Below are positions 20,425 through 30,058 of a stretch of DNA of 64,000 bases, piece by piece. Position 1 is the stretch's first letter. Each line of letters starts with the position of its first letter. The DNA comes from SURF-28 sp034521465 (GTDB lineage: Bacteria; Bacteroidota; Ignavibacteria; Ignavibacteriales; Melioribacteraceae). Location: the NCBI GenBank assembly GCA_034521465.1, contig JAXHMN010000008.1:124001-188000 (forward strand). The letters run 5' to 3'. A model generated the notes under the pieces. That model worked only from the letters and a program-made list of their open reading frames with translations, ran no database searches and was not told the DNA's origin. The translations under genes were made by a program, and so were the position numbers.

Positions 20425-21942
20425 TTGATGATAAATAATTTTGAAAAAATAAACACCTTAGGAGAATTAAAAAAATCCGGCTATAAAAGTAAAGCAATCA
20501 AAGACGAACTAAGAGATAACTTAATAATAAAATTAAAATCGGGCGATGAACCTTTCAAAGGAATTGTTGGATATAACGAGACAGTAATTCCCGATATTCA
20601 AACTGCAATTTTATCACGTCACAATATAATTTTACTTGGATTGCGCGGACAAGCCAAAACCAGAATTGCTCGATTGATCGTAAATTTACTCGATGAATAT
20701 ATTCCGGTAATTAAAGATTCGGAATTGCACGATGATCCATTCAAGCCACTTTCACGTTACGGAAAAGATACAATAGAACAAATGGGAGAGAAAACTCCAA
20801 TAGCTTGGATCCACCGCGAAGAACGTTATGCAGAAAAGTTAGCCACTCCAGATGTTACAATAGCAGATTTGATAGGTGATGTAGATCCGATCAAAGCCGC
20901 TTCGTTAAAATTACATTACTCCGATGAACGCGTAATTCACTACGGTTTAATTCCACGATCGCATAGAGGAATTTTTGTCATAAATGAATTACCCGACTTG
21001 CAAGCGAGAATTCAAGTTGCACTTTTTAATATCCTTCAAGAAAAAGATGTGCAGATAAGAGGGTTCAAAATTCGTTTACCTCTTGATGTACATTTTGTCT
21101 TTACAGCAAATCCGGAAGATTACACAAACCGCGGCTCGATAGTAACTCCGTTAAAAGACCGGATCGAATCTCAAATTCTAACACATTATCCGAAATCTAT
21201 AACAGATTCAAAATTAATTACTTCACAAGAATCGATTTTAGCCGATGCTCAAACAGAAAATATTCACGTGCCGGATTTAGTCAAAAATCTTATAGAAAGA
21301 ATAGCGTTTGAAGCGAGAGAAAGCGAGTATGTCGATTCTAAAAGCGGCGTCTCTGCTCGATTAACTATTTCAGCATACGAGAATCTTGTAAGCACCGCAG
21401 AACGTAGAATGCTTTTAAATAATGAATCAAAAACTATTATTAGAATTTCCGATTTTATCGGCGTCATTCCGTCAATTACGGGAAAGATTGAACTAGTTTA
21501 CGAAGGCGAACAAGAAGGTCCATATAAAGTCGCACATATTTTATTAAGTAAATCGATTCGAAAAGAATTCGAAGAGCACTTCCCTTCTCCCGATAAAATC
21601 AAAAAACAAAAATCCGAAAATCCTTATTCCAAGGTTATTGCTTGGTTTAACTTCGGAAAATTTATTGATATCAAAAATAATGTTTCTCAAAAAGTTTATC
21701 GTAAAGAATTGAGTAAGGTTGATGGCTTGTCCGATGTAGTTGATAAGTTTTCACCTTCTCAGAAACCGGAAATCAAATTTCTCTTAATGGAATTTGTACT
21801 TCATGGATTGTCTGAACATTCACTTTTAAGTAAACAGCAAATTGAATCCGGCTTAAAGTTCAAAGATATGTTGAGCAGTATGTTCACGGTGTCGGATGAA
21901 AATGATTTTGACGATGAAAATTCAGATGAAAACTATCTTTAA
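20425..21942 (+). CDS. AAA+ ATPase of the magnesium-chelatase I / MoxR type
   Basis: 505 aa. Walker A GLRGQAKT near residue 75 and Walker B FVINELPDL (Glu rather than the usual DE pair). Sensor 1 lies in HFVFTANPEDYTN, followed by an arginine-containing PLKDRIESQI, as in ChlI-like AAA+ proteins. The C-terminal 130 residues are an extra helical region ending in an acidic tail. No chlorophyll or cobalamin genes are nearby, so a Mg-chelatase role is unlikely. More likely it is the motor partner of the upstream vWA protein. SD AGAAAGGAG precedes the ATG. Confidence 0.88.
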   Translation: MMINNFEKINTLGELKKSGYKSKAIKDELRDNLIIKLKSGDEPFKGIVGYNETVIPDIQTAILSRHNIILLGLRGQAKTRIARLIVNLLDEYIPVIKDSELHDDPFKPLSRYGKDTIEQMGEKTPIAWIHREERYAEKLATPDVTIADLIGDVDPIKAASLKLHYSDERVIHYGLIPRSHRGIFVINELPDLQARIQVALFNILQEKDVQIRGFKIRLPLDVHFVFTANPEDYTNRGSIVTPLKDRIESQILTHYPKSITDSKLITSQESILADAQTENIHVPDLVKNLIERIAFEARESEYVDSKSGVSARLTISAYENLVSTAERRMLLNNESKTIIRISDFIGVIPSITGKIELVYEGEQEGPYKVAHILLSKSIRKEFEEHFPSPDKIKKQKSENPYSKVIAWFNFGKFIDIKNNVSQKVYRKELSKVDGLSDVVDKFSPSQKPEIKFLLMEFVLHGLSEHSLLSKQQIESGLKFKDMLSSMFTVSDENDFDDENSDENYL

Positions 21943-21985
21943 TTTTTATACTTTTGTACATTCTTTAATATTACGGAGATTATAG

Positions 21986-22309
21986 ATGCTCGTCACAACA
22001 ACCAACACCGTTGAAGGAAAGAAAGTAATCAAATATCTCGGATTAGTTTCCGGTGAAGCAATTTTAGGAGCAAATATATTCAAAGACTTTTTCGCCGGTA
22101 TAAGAGATATTGTCGGTGGACGATCTGCCGCTTATGAAAAAGAACTCAGACAAGCCAAAGAACTCGCCATAAACGAAATGACCGCACAAGCAAAAAGTAT
22201 GGGTGGTAATGCCGTTCTTTCTGTCGATCTTGATTATGAAACTTTAGGACAGGGCGGGAGCATGCTGATGGTTTCGGCTAATGGTACAGCGGTGATTTTA
22301 GAAGATTGA
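21986..22309 (+). CDS. YbjQ family (UPF0145) protein
   Basis: 107 aa, the full length of this small pentameric family. TNTVEGKKVIKYLGLVSGEAILGAN at the start (only partly quoted as a motif), GGRSAAYEKELRQAK in the middle and a Gly-Gly-Asn turn (SMGGNAVL) are diagnostic. Function is unproven; it is often described as a putative heavy-metal-binding domain. Co-directional with the vWA/ATPase pair, 43 bases downstream, SD CGGAG. Confidence 0.88.
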   Translation: MLVTTTNTVEGKKVIKYLGLVSGEAILGANIFKDFFAGIRDIVGGRSAAYEKELRQAKELAINEMTAQAKSMGGNAVLSVDLDYETLGQGGSMLMVSANGTAVILED

Positions 22310-22355
22310 TTATACTTGGGCGTTTTAAAATTCTAAATTTTAATACACCCCCATA

Positions 22356-23090
22356 TTAAATCAATTCAACAAGTTTTTGAGTCAACCAAGCAAAAATGAA
22401 TGCCCAGCTAAAACTATAAAGTGTTCCAATTAAAATGTATTCAGCTTGCATTCTGTTATTGCTGTCATTTAATTCGCCAAATCTAAAAATTGATTTTGCA
22501 GCTATAAGAAATCCTACAACAGTCATATTACCTATCACAACAAAAAAGAATATTAACAATCTTTCAAGTCTCCCAATCAACTCTCCCCCATTTCGTAAAC
22601 CATTCTGCTTGTCCCCTAATTGGTCAATAAACGGTTTTACCATCATCCCAATAACAATTCCCCCGGTAAGAACGGTTAGTATAATTCCACTAGCGTAAAT
22701 GTTAATTTCCAAATAAAAACTTCCAAGTTTATTCAACCAGAAGCTTTGTGCAGTCTCCTTTGAGCCAAAAACTAAAGCAACTATTGCAATAACTAACAAA
22801 TGGGCAGTTTGGTCAATAATAAAACTTAGGGTTGGATTTAGCTTCCCGGGTTTAATTTTCAATTTAACTTGATCTATAAAAGCGTGAGTAACACCAATAA
22901 CTATTGGAATTAACCAATTACTCCAATTACCAATAAAAATATAACTTAGGAATGTTATTATGAGAATATGTTTAGTGAATATCCAATTATTATTTTTCTT
23001 CTTTACATCATTCTTCGTTTGAAGTAGAAAATCTCCTATGATATGAGCTGTAACCAATGTTATCAAAAGATAAACTTGATTGGTTACCAT
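22356..23090 (-). CDS. DUF3307 integral membrane protein
   Basis: 244 aa with about seven hydrophobic segments. N-terminal signature TLVTAHIIGDFLLQTK and the TKHILIITF / THAFIDQVKLKI region match the DUF3307 family of unknown function. The start is firm: a perfect AGGAGG lies 5-6 bases before the ATG. Upstream are three to five copies of a palindromic ACAACCT element and then the satD-like gene, with which DUF3307 genes commonly pair. Confidence 0.85.
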   Translation of the reverse strand: MVTNQVYLLITLVTAHIIGDFLLQTKNDVKKKNNNWIFTKHILIITFLSYIFIGNWSNWLIPIVIGVTHAFIDQVKLKIKPGKLNPTLSFIIDQTAHLLVIAIVALVFGSKETAQSFWLNKLGSFYLEINIYASGIILTVLTGGIVIGMMVKPFIDQLGDKQNGLRNGGELIGRLERLLIFFFVVIGNMTVVGFLIAAKSIFRFGELNDSNNRMQAEYILIGTLYSFSWAFIFAWLTQKLVELI

Positions 23091-23122
23091 TTATGCCTCC
23101 TAAATTACTATTTCATTACATA

Positions 23123-23187
23123 AGGTTGTATTTATAGATAACAACCTATTTTAGTTGTATTATTATATTACAACCTTTTTAGGTTGT
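23123..23187. promoter_or_regulatory. Iterated palindromic operator, 29-nt period (ACAACCT / AGGTTGT)
   Basis: Between satD and DUF3307. AGGTTGT lies at 23123-23129, ACAACCT at 23141-23147, the variant TAGTTGT at 23152-23158, ACAACCT at 23170-23176 and AGGTTGT at 23181-23187. Each half-site type recurs at exactly 29 bases. The last pair is a perfect 7-bp inverted repeat around TTTT. Position just upstream of the DUF3307 ribosome-binding site suggests a protein-binding operator; the SatD-like protein, which ends in an HTH-like region, is the obvious candidate binder (inference). Confidence 0.6.
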
Positions 23188-23201
23188 TTCTGCTGTTGTC
23201 A

Positions 23202-23864
23202 TCACGTTGCTTCAATTTTATTTAACACACTTTCAATAGCTGACCAATGAGAACTGACAAGATGCTTTTGAACAGCTTGCTGAGTCAGTTCGTCTCCTTC
23301 CCATGATTCTGCAATTCGTTGCTGTGACCAATCTTTAAGTGCGCCACGGATTGCAATAGATTGTTTAACTGTCCAGTTTGAAGCAAAAACATCAACAAGT
23401 TCAATAATTAATTTCAAGTAATCATTTTTATCGAAAGCAGGATAATCAATACCCATCCTATTTTTTCTTAGATTCTCAAGCCCTCGTCCAGATAGAATGA
23501 AAGCCTGTCCATGTCCTAAACTAACACGCTCACCGGGTAAAGAATTTATTGTTCCAACACCGATAAATATTTTGGAATCAAAACCACGTATATCCATCTT
23601 ACCTTTTAATGTCGATCTAAAAAGCAGAGCAATTCTTAAAGAGAATTTCGGATCAGCAACAAATAATTGCCAGCTATCACCTCTAAAGATATCTATCTCG
23701 AAGGGAACAATATTTTTATAAATCCGTCGTAATTCTTGGGAAGTTTTTTTGAGTATACCAAGAAGTTTCTTTCTCTGAGTCGTCGTTAGTTTTGAAGAAC
23801 CGACAATATCACCGGTCAATATTGCGTAGACCTCATTTTTATCAACAACAAATTTTTTTGCCAT
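23202..23864 (-). CDS. SatD-family protein with C-terminal HTH-like region
   Basis: 220 aa. The N-terminal AILTGDIVGSSKL is the hallmark of the SatD family, whose fold resembles nucleotide-cyclase-like domains; no established activity. The C-terminal part (WSQQRIAESWEG, then LTQQAVQKHL) looks like a helix-turn-helix with a QQAVQKHL recognition helix. It follows an MFS gene at 8 bases and precedes DUF3307, separated from it by the palindrome array. This suggests a regulator/membrane-protein pair. Family call moderately sure; DNA binding inferred. Confidence 0.75.
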   Translation of the reverse strand: MAKKFVVDKNEVYAILTGDIVGSSKLTTTQRKKLLGILKKTSQELRRIYKNIVPFEIDIFRGDSWQLFVADPKFSLRIALLFRSTLKGKMDIRGFDSKIFIGVGTINSLPGERVSLGHGQAFILSGRGLENLRKNRMGIDYPAFDKNDYLKLIIELVDVFASNWTVKQSIAIRGALKDWSQQRIAESWEGDELTQQAVQKHLVSSHWSAIESVLNKIEAT

Positions 23865-23872
23865 TATAATTT

Positions 23873-25279
23873 TTATCCTTCTTGACTTGTCTTAAAACCT
23901 TTCATCATCCATCCTTTTGACAACCAAAGTGCAAAAGGTGATATAATAGCAATTCCGCCATAAATCAACCACATAATTTCCGAATGCATTGCTTCTTGCG
24001 GAACACCTTCCGGCACGTACTTCATAATGAACCAACCGGAATAAAGACTTGTAACAATTTTTGTTAAGAACCATGGAAATTGTCCGATGCCCATATAAAT
24101 ACCGGTCATATTTTTCGGTGCAATTTCTGCAACCCATTGTAAAAATCTCGGCTGCCACATTGCTTCGCCGATTGTCATTACAAGTAAATATATCATTAGT
24201 GTCTCAAAACTTGGACCTAAAGCAAGTATAAACGTTGGGACAGCCATAACAAATGTACCATAGATCATCATCTTGTATGGGTGCTTTTTAAACGTTAATG
24301 CAGTAACCATTGGGGTTAGAATGAAGATCAAAATTGGATTCAAATTGACAAAAAGCTCAAAATTGTCTTGAACGAACCCGTCAAACGCTCTGCTTGTGTA
24401 TAAAGGAAGTGTTAACCAATTATGTGCAAAGAGAGTTTGTACAGGAATTAAAATGAAAATGAAAAAGAGGAACCGCAAATCTCTAAGCGGAAAATTATCA
24501 AAATAATATTTTAATTTTTCTTTAGTGGAAAGCTTGTCTAATTCATCTTCCTCTTCGGCTTCTTCTGTTGTTTGTCCGGCTTCTTTTTTAATATTTTCAA
24601 CTGCTTCTTTCATTGCTTTTTTTGTAATAATAAAATAGACAACTGCAATTCCAACAACTGTAAATATTGTCATAAACCAAAACACACCGGTAATATCAAA
24701 TGCTTTACGTATTGGTGGTGAAATTAATCCCGGTAAAAATCCACCAAGATTCATCAATGCATAAAGCATTGCATAACCCATAGCAGAGGTTTTGGGAGTT
24801 GTTAATTTTTTAACACCGGCATAAGCAGCGGGTTGATAAATACCATAACCGAGAATTATTCCTAGTATTCCCAACATTGAAAAAACGTGTGCGGTATTCC
24901 ACAAGCCGGATTCACCCAACTCAGGCGAGATAGTTAAAAGTCCTCTTCCGATCAACATTAAAAAGAGTGAAATCAAAAGTGCCTTTCTCAAGCCAATCCA
25001 GTCAACAGTTGCACCAAGGAAAAGCATTGCAATTGTAATTCCCGCTGTTAAAATTCCGACCATTCTTCCGGCATCAATATCGTCTAATCCGATATAATTA
25101 TTAAAAAATATTGCAAGAAGCCCAACGATACCGAAGTATGTCATTCCTTCAATTACATAAGATAGGTTGAGTCCAAAAAGTGGACGAGAAGTATGCGCTA
25201 GATCAATAAAGGGTTGTGTTAATTCCTTTATAATCTTCTTAAAAAACGAGCCATTTTTTTGTTCAGTATTTTCAGCCAT
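23873..25279 (-). CDS. MFS transporter
   Basis: 468 aa, about 12 transmembrane segments with the usual long charged central loop (about residues 215-255, many Glu and Lys). The loop-2/3 motif reads GATVDWIGLRKAL. Paired Pro/Gly-rich helices such as GYGIYQPAAYAG occur. Closest in look to the POT/peptide- or nucleoside-type MFS proteins of Bacteroidota, but the substrate cannot be assigned. It follows murB at 13 bases and precedes satD. Confidence 0.83.
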   Translation of the reverse strand: MAENTEQKNGSFFKKIIKELTQPFIDLAHTSRPLFGLNLSYVIEGMTYFGIVGLLAIFFNNYIGLDDIDAGRMVGILTAGITIAMLFLGATVDWIGLRKALLISLFLMLIGRGLLTISPELGESGLWNTAHVFSMLGILGIILGYGIYQPAAYAGVKKLTTPKTSAMGYAMLYALMNLGGFLPGLISPPIRKAFDITGVFWFMTIFTVVGIAVVYFIITKKAMKEAVENIKKEAGQTTEEAEEEDELDKLSTKEKLKYYFDNFPLRDLRFLFFIFILIPVQTLFAHNWLTLPLYTSRAFDGFVQDNFELFVNLNPILIFILTPMVTALTFKKHPYKMMIYGTFVMAVPTFILALGPSFETLMIYLLVMTIGEAMWQPRFLQWVAEIAPKNMTGIYMGIGQFPWFLTKIVTSLYSGWFIMKYVPEGVPQEAMHSEIMWLIYGGIAIISPFALWLSKGWMMKGFKTSQEG

Positions 25280-25292
25280 AACTTTCCTTTTA

Positions 25293-26316
25293 TTACTGAT
25301 TAATAATGTTAACCTCCGGCTCCAGCAAAATGCCGAAGTTTTCTAATACTTTTGCTTGAATATATTTTGCAAAGTTAAGAATTTCTTCTCCCGATTTCGC
25401 TCCATAATTTACAATTACGAGAGCTTGCTTTTCGTGCGTGCCTACATTTCCTTTACGAAATCCTTTTAATCCACTTTTTTCAATCATCCATCCGGCAGCA
25501 ATTTTAAATTTATCACTTGTCAATGAAAAGTAAATTGCATCGGGATGATCGCTTAATAATTTTTGTAATTGTTCGCCGTTAATTCTCGGGATTCTTAAAA
25601 AAACTGCCGGCGTTACTCAGTACTTCGGGATCAGGCAATTTACTCTGCCGAATCTGAATAACTTTTTCTCTTACGTTTTCAATTGTGAGTTTTGAAATTG
25701 GTGTTTCAAAAACAGAATTCAAAGAAGCATATGATAAGTTCACTGTTGGATTCTTTTGCAACAATAAATTTACTCTTGTAATAATAAACTTGTTATTTAA
25801 TCTATTTTTAAAAATGCTGTTTCTATACCCAAATTGACATTCATTTTTTGTAAAAATTTTATTTTCCTTATTATGAATATAATATCCTTCCAATGAATGA
25901 AATACAGATTCCAATTCAACACCATATGCACCTATATTCTGAACCGGAGCCGCACCAACCGATCCCGGTATTAATGATAAGTTTTCAATCCCACCATAAT
26001 TTTTAGAAACCGCATATTGAACAATCTCATCCCAATTTTCACCTGCACCTAACTTGAGGAGTACTTGTTTATCGAATATATGTTTTTCTTCAACACCTTT
26101 AATATTGTTATAGATGATCAATCCTTGAAAGTCATTTAAAAATAATATATTGCTGCCACCGCCTAAGATCAACTTATCTACATCATCATATTTATCATTA
26201 TTTAATATGGAAATTAGCTCATCTTCGTTATTAACTTCCGCAAAGAACTTAGTTTTTGCATCAATTCGAAATGTATTGAATAATTTCAGAGAAATATTTT
26301 CTTTAATTTCTACCAC
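25293..26316 (-). CDS. murB: UDP-N-acetylmuramate dehydrogenase (one frameshift)
   Basis: FAD enzyme reducing UDP-GlcNAc-enolpyruvate to UDP-MurNAc, the step after MurA. FAD-binding LGGGSNILFL, SLIPGSVGAAPVQNIGAYG and the proton-donor Ser in SNAGSFFKNP are intact. The C-terminal FAD/substrate lobe (AAGWMIEKSGLKGFR) reads in another frame. One inserted base at about 25582-25587 joins them as NPEINGEQ and restores about 340 aa, the long type I form. Start is GTG at 26316, overlapping the true end of comEC by 7 bases. Confidence 0.94.
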
Positions 26317-28709
26317 AACTCTCTCCAGTTAAGATTTTTCACTTCATTGCCATCACTTTCAAGAATGATTGCACCGTCAAAGATCTGTACGAAGTGTATT
26401 TGAATTTAACATCGTAAGACGAGCTAAAACATCCTCAGAAGGATTGTTAAAGTAATTTCCGAGATTATTATTTATAACAGCAAAATAAGGATTTACTGTT
26501 TTAAGAAAACCGGTTGATGAACTTACATTACTGCCATTGTTTGCAATTTGAATAACATCGGCATCTAAGAAATCATCAAACGATTCTATCAAAACTTTCT
26601 CTCCCCTTATTTCTAGACCACCTGTGAACAAAAGGTCATTGTTACCGTGCTTAAGTTTAATCGGTAAACTTCTATTTAACACATTATAAAAGTTATATTC
26701 AGATTTTATTTCGTCATTAAGTAAATATAGCTTTACCGAATCAAAATCATAAACATTTTTACCGGGAATTGAGTAATTGATATTTCTGCTATCCAAATAA
26801 TTTAAAAACAATTCGTATTCTAAATCGGCGCCGTAAACTTTTGGTATTATTAATCGATCGATAATATTATTTTCTACAAGTGGAATGAGTCCTATATATT
26901 TATCTCGATCAAAATGTGTAATGAAACAATAATCAATTCTACTGATTTCAAAACGTTTAAAAGTGGAATGATTATTCGTTCACCTGAATTATAGCTGTCG
27001 CTCCCACCTCCGGAGTTAATTAAAATATTTTCTCCACCCGGTAGTTTTGCTATGGTGGCTTCACCATCACCAACATCAACAAAAATCATATTTAGCCGGT
27101 CATTTTTTAGTAATTCTTGATTGTCAATTTTTGATAGGAAAAATAAATTTGCAAATAAAAGTAGGACAAAAATTATTTTTGATAAGGTATGACTAAATTT
27201 TCTATAATATATTGTAAACAGCCCAAGTAATAAAAAGTAAACGCTTGCATCCCAAATTGAATAGTGAGGAAGATAAAGATGAGAAAACTCCCAATCACCT
27301 ATGGCTGCAACAAACTTATATAAAGTGTTAACAAGCCATTCATTTAATAAAACAAAAAAGTAAGCAATACTGCTACTAAAATAACTCAATAATAAAGTCC
27401 AAATACCAAGTGCAAGAATTAAGCCGATTAGAGGAATTACAAATAAGTTTGCCCCTAAAGAAACGAGTGAAAGTTTTTCAAAATAATAAATTGTAAAAGG
27501 AATCGTTCCTATCTGAGCTGCAAATGAAACACCGATAAATAATATTATATATCTAATCATTTTATTGAAATTATATTTTGTAGTTACATAATTATTAATT
27601 ACCGGGAAAAATATAAATATTGATAAGACTGCAGAAAACGATAATTGAAAACCGGGATTAAATATTTCGTTTGGATCAAACAAAAGAAGAATAAATGCCG
27701 CAAACGCTAACGTATTAAAGTTGTTCTGCCTATTAGATCTTAAATAGGATATCAAAATAAGTACGGACATAATTGATGCACGAGTAACCGATGGTGGATG
27801 ATTTGTAATAAGTACAAAAATAATTAGCCCGAGTGTAATAATTGAAAAACGCAGATAAATATTTAATCGACCGGTAAGCAGTAATAAAATTATTATTATG
27901 TATCCTACATGCAGCCCGGAGACCGCCAAGACATGAACTACACCGGATTGAACGAATCCTTCTCTAATATCATGACCAATCTCTGAGCGATCAGCTAAAA
28001 GCAAACCCTTTAACAAGCCGGAAGGATTAGGTGAATAAATTTCATTAATCTGATTATGAATATTTAGTCTAATTTGATAAACAAAATTTTTGAAGTGTGA
28101 TTTTTTCTTATCAACTCTAATAAAATCTAAAGGCGAGTAAGATACCGCAATAGCAGAAACACCATTTTGAAAAAGATATGAACGATAATCAAAGTCACCC
28201 GGATTTCTATCATTGGGAGGAATTGATATATTGCCCAAAACTACAATACGGTTCCCTATTTCAATATCATTCGCTATTTCATTAATCACTTCATCTTTAT
28301 AATAAAAATTGCACAATAATTTGATTTGTTCAGCAAATTCGATTTCGTTTTTTAAGATAGTTTTTGTCTCAATTTCGAGAGTTAACTTATCATTGGAAGG
28401 TAACTGAATATCAGTGACTCTTCCGTCAATTAAAGCATCTCTAACAAATTTTTCGGAAAAAGGATAATTGGTTTCATCTAGGTTGTGGATCGTATGATAT
28501 GTATAGCCGCTTATTATAACAATAAATAATATTACAATATTTGATATTAGTGTTAATGAATCAGATTTGACAAAACGAAGGATAATTGCAATTATCAAAA
28601 GAAGTATTGCGAGGGTAACGATATAAAATAGATCCACTACAAAATAATTGGACAACAAAATGCCCACAATAAATGCAATTAAAAATTTTATGAGTGGCAG
28701 TTTACTCAA
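26310..28709 (-). CDS. comEC: DNA-uptake channel protein ComEC/Rec2 (two frameshifts)
   Basis: Inner-membrane channel for single-stranded DNA in natural transformation. N-terminal helices, then the DUF4131-type OB region (GDFDYRSYLF). The competence domain follows with GLLLADRSEI and HVLAVSGLHVGY and many helices. The C-terminal metallo-beta-lactamase-like domain starts at FVDVGDGEATIAKL. The MBL domain is broken: a missing base near 26938 separates KSVE from IDYCFITHFDRDKY, and an extra base near 26385 precedes the true C-terminus (IFDGAIILESDGNEVKNLNW). Corrected length is about 799 aa. Start overlaps the upstream enzyme gene by 4 bases. Confidence 0.92.
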
Positions 28710-29608
28710 TTGGTGATATCCAACAAAGCTCTCTTAATTTGTGAAATATCTTTAATTTTTTCGGAAAGTTCTTTAGCATGTTTACCCGCAGAAATTGTTA
28801 GTGTCGGGTTAGTAGTATGCATTTTTATACTAGTATCTTCAATGTTCCCATGATCAGAACAAATTAACAGAGTAAGATCCTCCGGTAGATGAGTTAAAAT
28901 GTATGTCATAAAATCGTCGAATACATTTAACAGATAATCAGCAATATCCTTAATTCTGCTATGTCCGATATGGTCAGTATAAAAGTACTCGAACAATGTG
29001 AAATCATTTTCCAGAGCTAAGTTAATTAATCTCTTAGCTGCTAAGTCGGGTGAGATGATCGGCAAATCATAGTCGAGTTTTTTAACCCACCTGCTGTTAT
29101 CAATTTCAGCGCTCAGCGCTTTACCTGCTCTAAGATCGTCAACCCGGTTTAACCTCACATCACTCAGTAAACAGCTTAGGGAAGTTACGCTGAGACGCCG
29201 TTTACCGGAATCTATATAATCAAAAAAAACTTTTGGGTAAGCGTTTGCAAAAGAAACCTTCTTTCCTTTTTCTTTGAATTCTTTGAAAATATTTTCTTTT
29301 TCAATAAGTGGAACTAATGTGGAATATGGATATGGGCCAAAATGGAATCCGAGTCTTTGTGGTGCATTAAATCCGCAGAATATTGAGGTTTGCCCCGTTC
29401 CACTCTGCGGTAAATCGTCAACCCCGAGAGTCGCATCAACCGGAAAAATATACTTGTTTTCTTTTGATATGAATTGATGTTCGAGATGAGGAGTCGATCC
29501 AAATATTTTCTCTAAAAAATTAAATTTTCGTTTGAAGAAAATATTACTTTCGGGATCTTTTTTCCCGATCCCGACTCCATCAACAAATATCATCAGTATT
29601 TTAGACAT
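28706..29608 (-). CDS. Alkaline-phosphatase-superfamily metalloenzyme (phosphopentomutase/iPGM-like)
   Basis: 300 aa. Metal-site motifs of the superfamily are visible: FVDGVGIGKK at the N-terminus, the nucleophile region LPQSGTGQTS, and the C-terminal YTDHIGHS and LICSDHGNIED. The cap domain is shorter than in true phosphoglycerate mutases. Small homologues of this kind are annotated as metalloenzyme domain proteins with unknown substrate. It sits between dtd (adjacent) and comEC (4-base overlap). Confidence 0.82.
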   Translation of the reverse strand: MSKILMIFVDGVGIGKKDPESNIFFKRKFNFLEKIFGSTPHLEHQFISKENKYIFPVDATLGVDDLPQSGTGQTSIFCGFNAPQRLGFHFGPYPYSTLVPLIEKENIFKEFKEKGKKVSFANAYPKVFFDYIDSGKRRLSVTSLSCLLSDVRLNRVDDLRAGKALSAEIDNSRWVKKLDYDLPIISPDLAAKRLINLALENDFTLFEYFYTDHIGHSRIKDIADYLLNVFDDFMTYILTHLPEDLTLLICSDHGNIEDTSIKMHTTNPTLTISAGKHAKELSEKIKDISQIKRALLDITN

Positions 29609-30058
29609 TTATTTAGACTCAACTAATAATGTAACCGGACCATCATTAACAATTTTCACTTCCATCATTGCTCCAAACTGACCGGTTTTAACTTTCTCGT
29701 TTCCCAAATTTTGCTTCATACGTTCGATAAAAGCTATGTATAATTTATCTGCAAGTTCCGGATTTGCAGCGTTAGTATAGCTCGGTCTATTGCCTTTTCT
29801 AGTATCACCATACAATGTAAATTGAGAGATTATCAACACTTCACCATGCACATCTTTAACGGATAAATTCATTTTGCCGTTTTCGTCATCAAAAATTCTC
29901 AAGTTAGAGCACTTATCCGCAACAAAATTTAATTCATTTTCACCATCGCCTTCCGTAACTCCAAGTAGAATAACCAATCCTCTGCCAATCTCAGCTCTGT
30001 GTTCATTTTCCTCAATATAAACTCCACCTGAACTTACTCTCTGAACTAATGCTCTCAT
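29609..30058 (-). CDS. dtd: D-aminoacyl-tRNA deacylase
   Basis: Removes D-amino acids (and glycine) mischarged on tRNAs. 149 aa, full family length. The two active-site signatures are present: SQFTLYGDTRKGNRPSYTNA (SQFTL catalytic Thr) and VNDGPVTLLVES (GPVT, with the cis-Gly-Pro). ATG overlaps the prmC stop by 4 bases. Confidence 0.97.
   Translation of the reverse strand: MRALVQRVSSGGVYIEENEHRAEIGRGLVILLGVTEGDGENELNFVADKCSNLRIFDDENGKMNLSVKDVHGEVLIISQFTLYGDTRKGNRPSYTNAANPELADKLYIAFIERMKQNLGNEKVKTGQFGAMMEVKIVNDGPVTLLVESK

Noticed and set aside
20425..21942. Magnesium chelatase for chlorophyll or cobalamin
   Set aside because: No pigment or cobalamin genes in the window and an extra C-terminal region; vWA-AAA+ partner role fits better.
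22310..22355. AT-rich inverted repeat TAAAATT/AATTTTA between ybjQ and DUF3307 as terminator
   Set aside because: All A-T stem without a clear T tract; too weak to call.
23123..23187. CRISPR array
   Set aside because: Repeats are only 7 bases and palindromic, units number two to three, and no cas genes are near.
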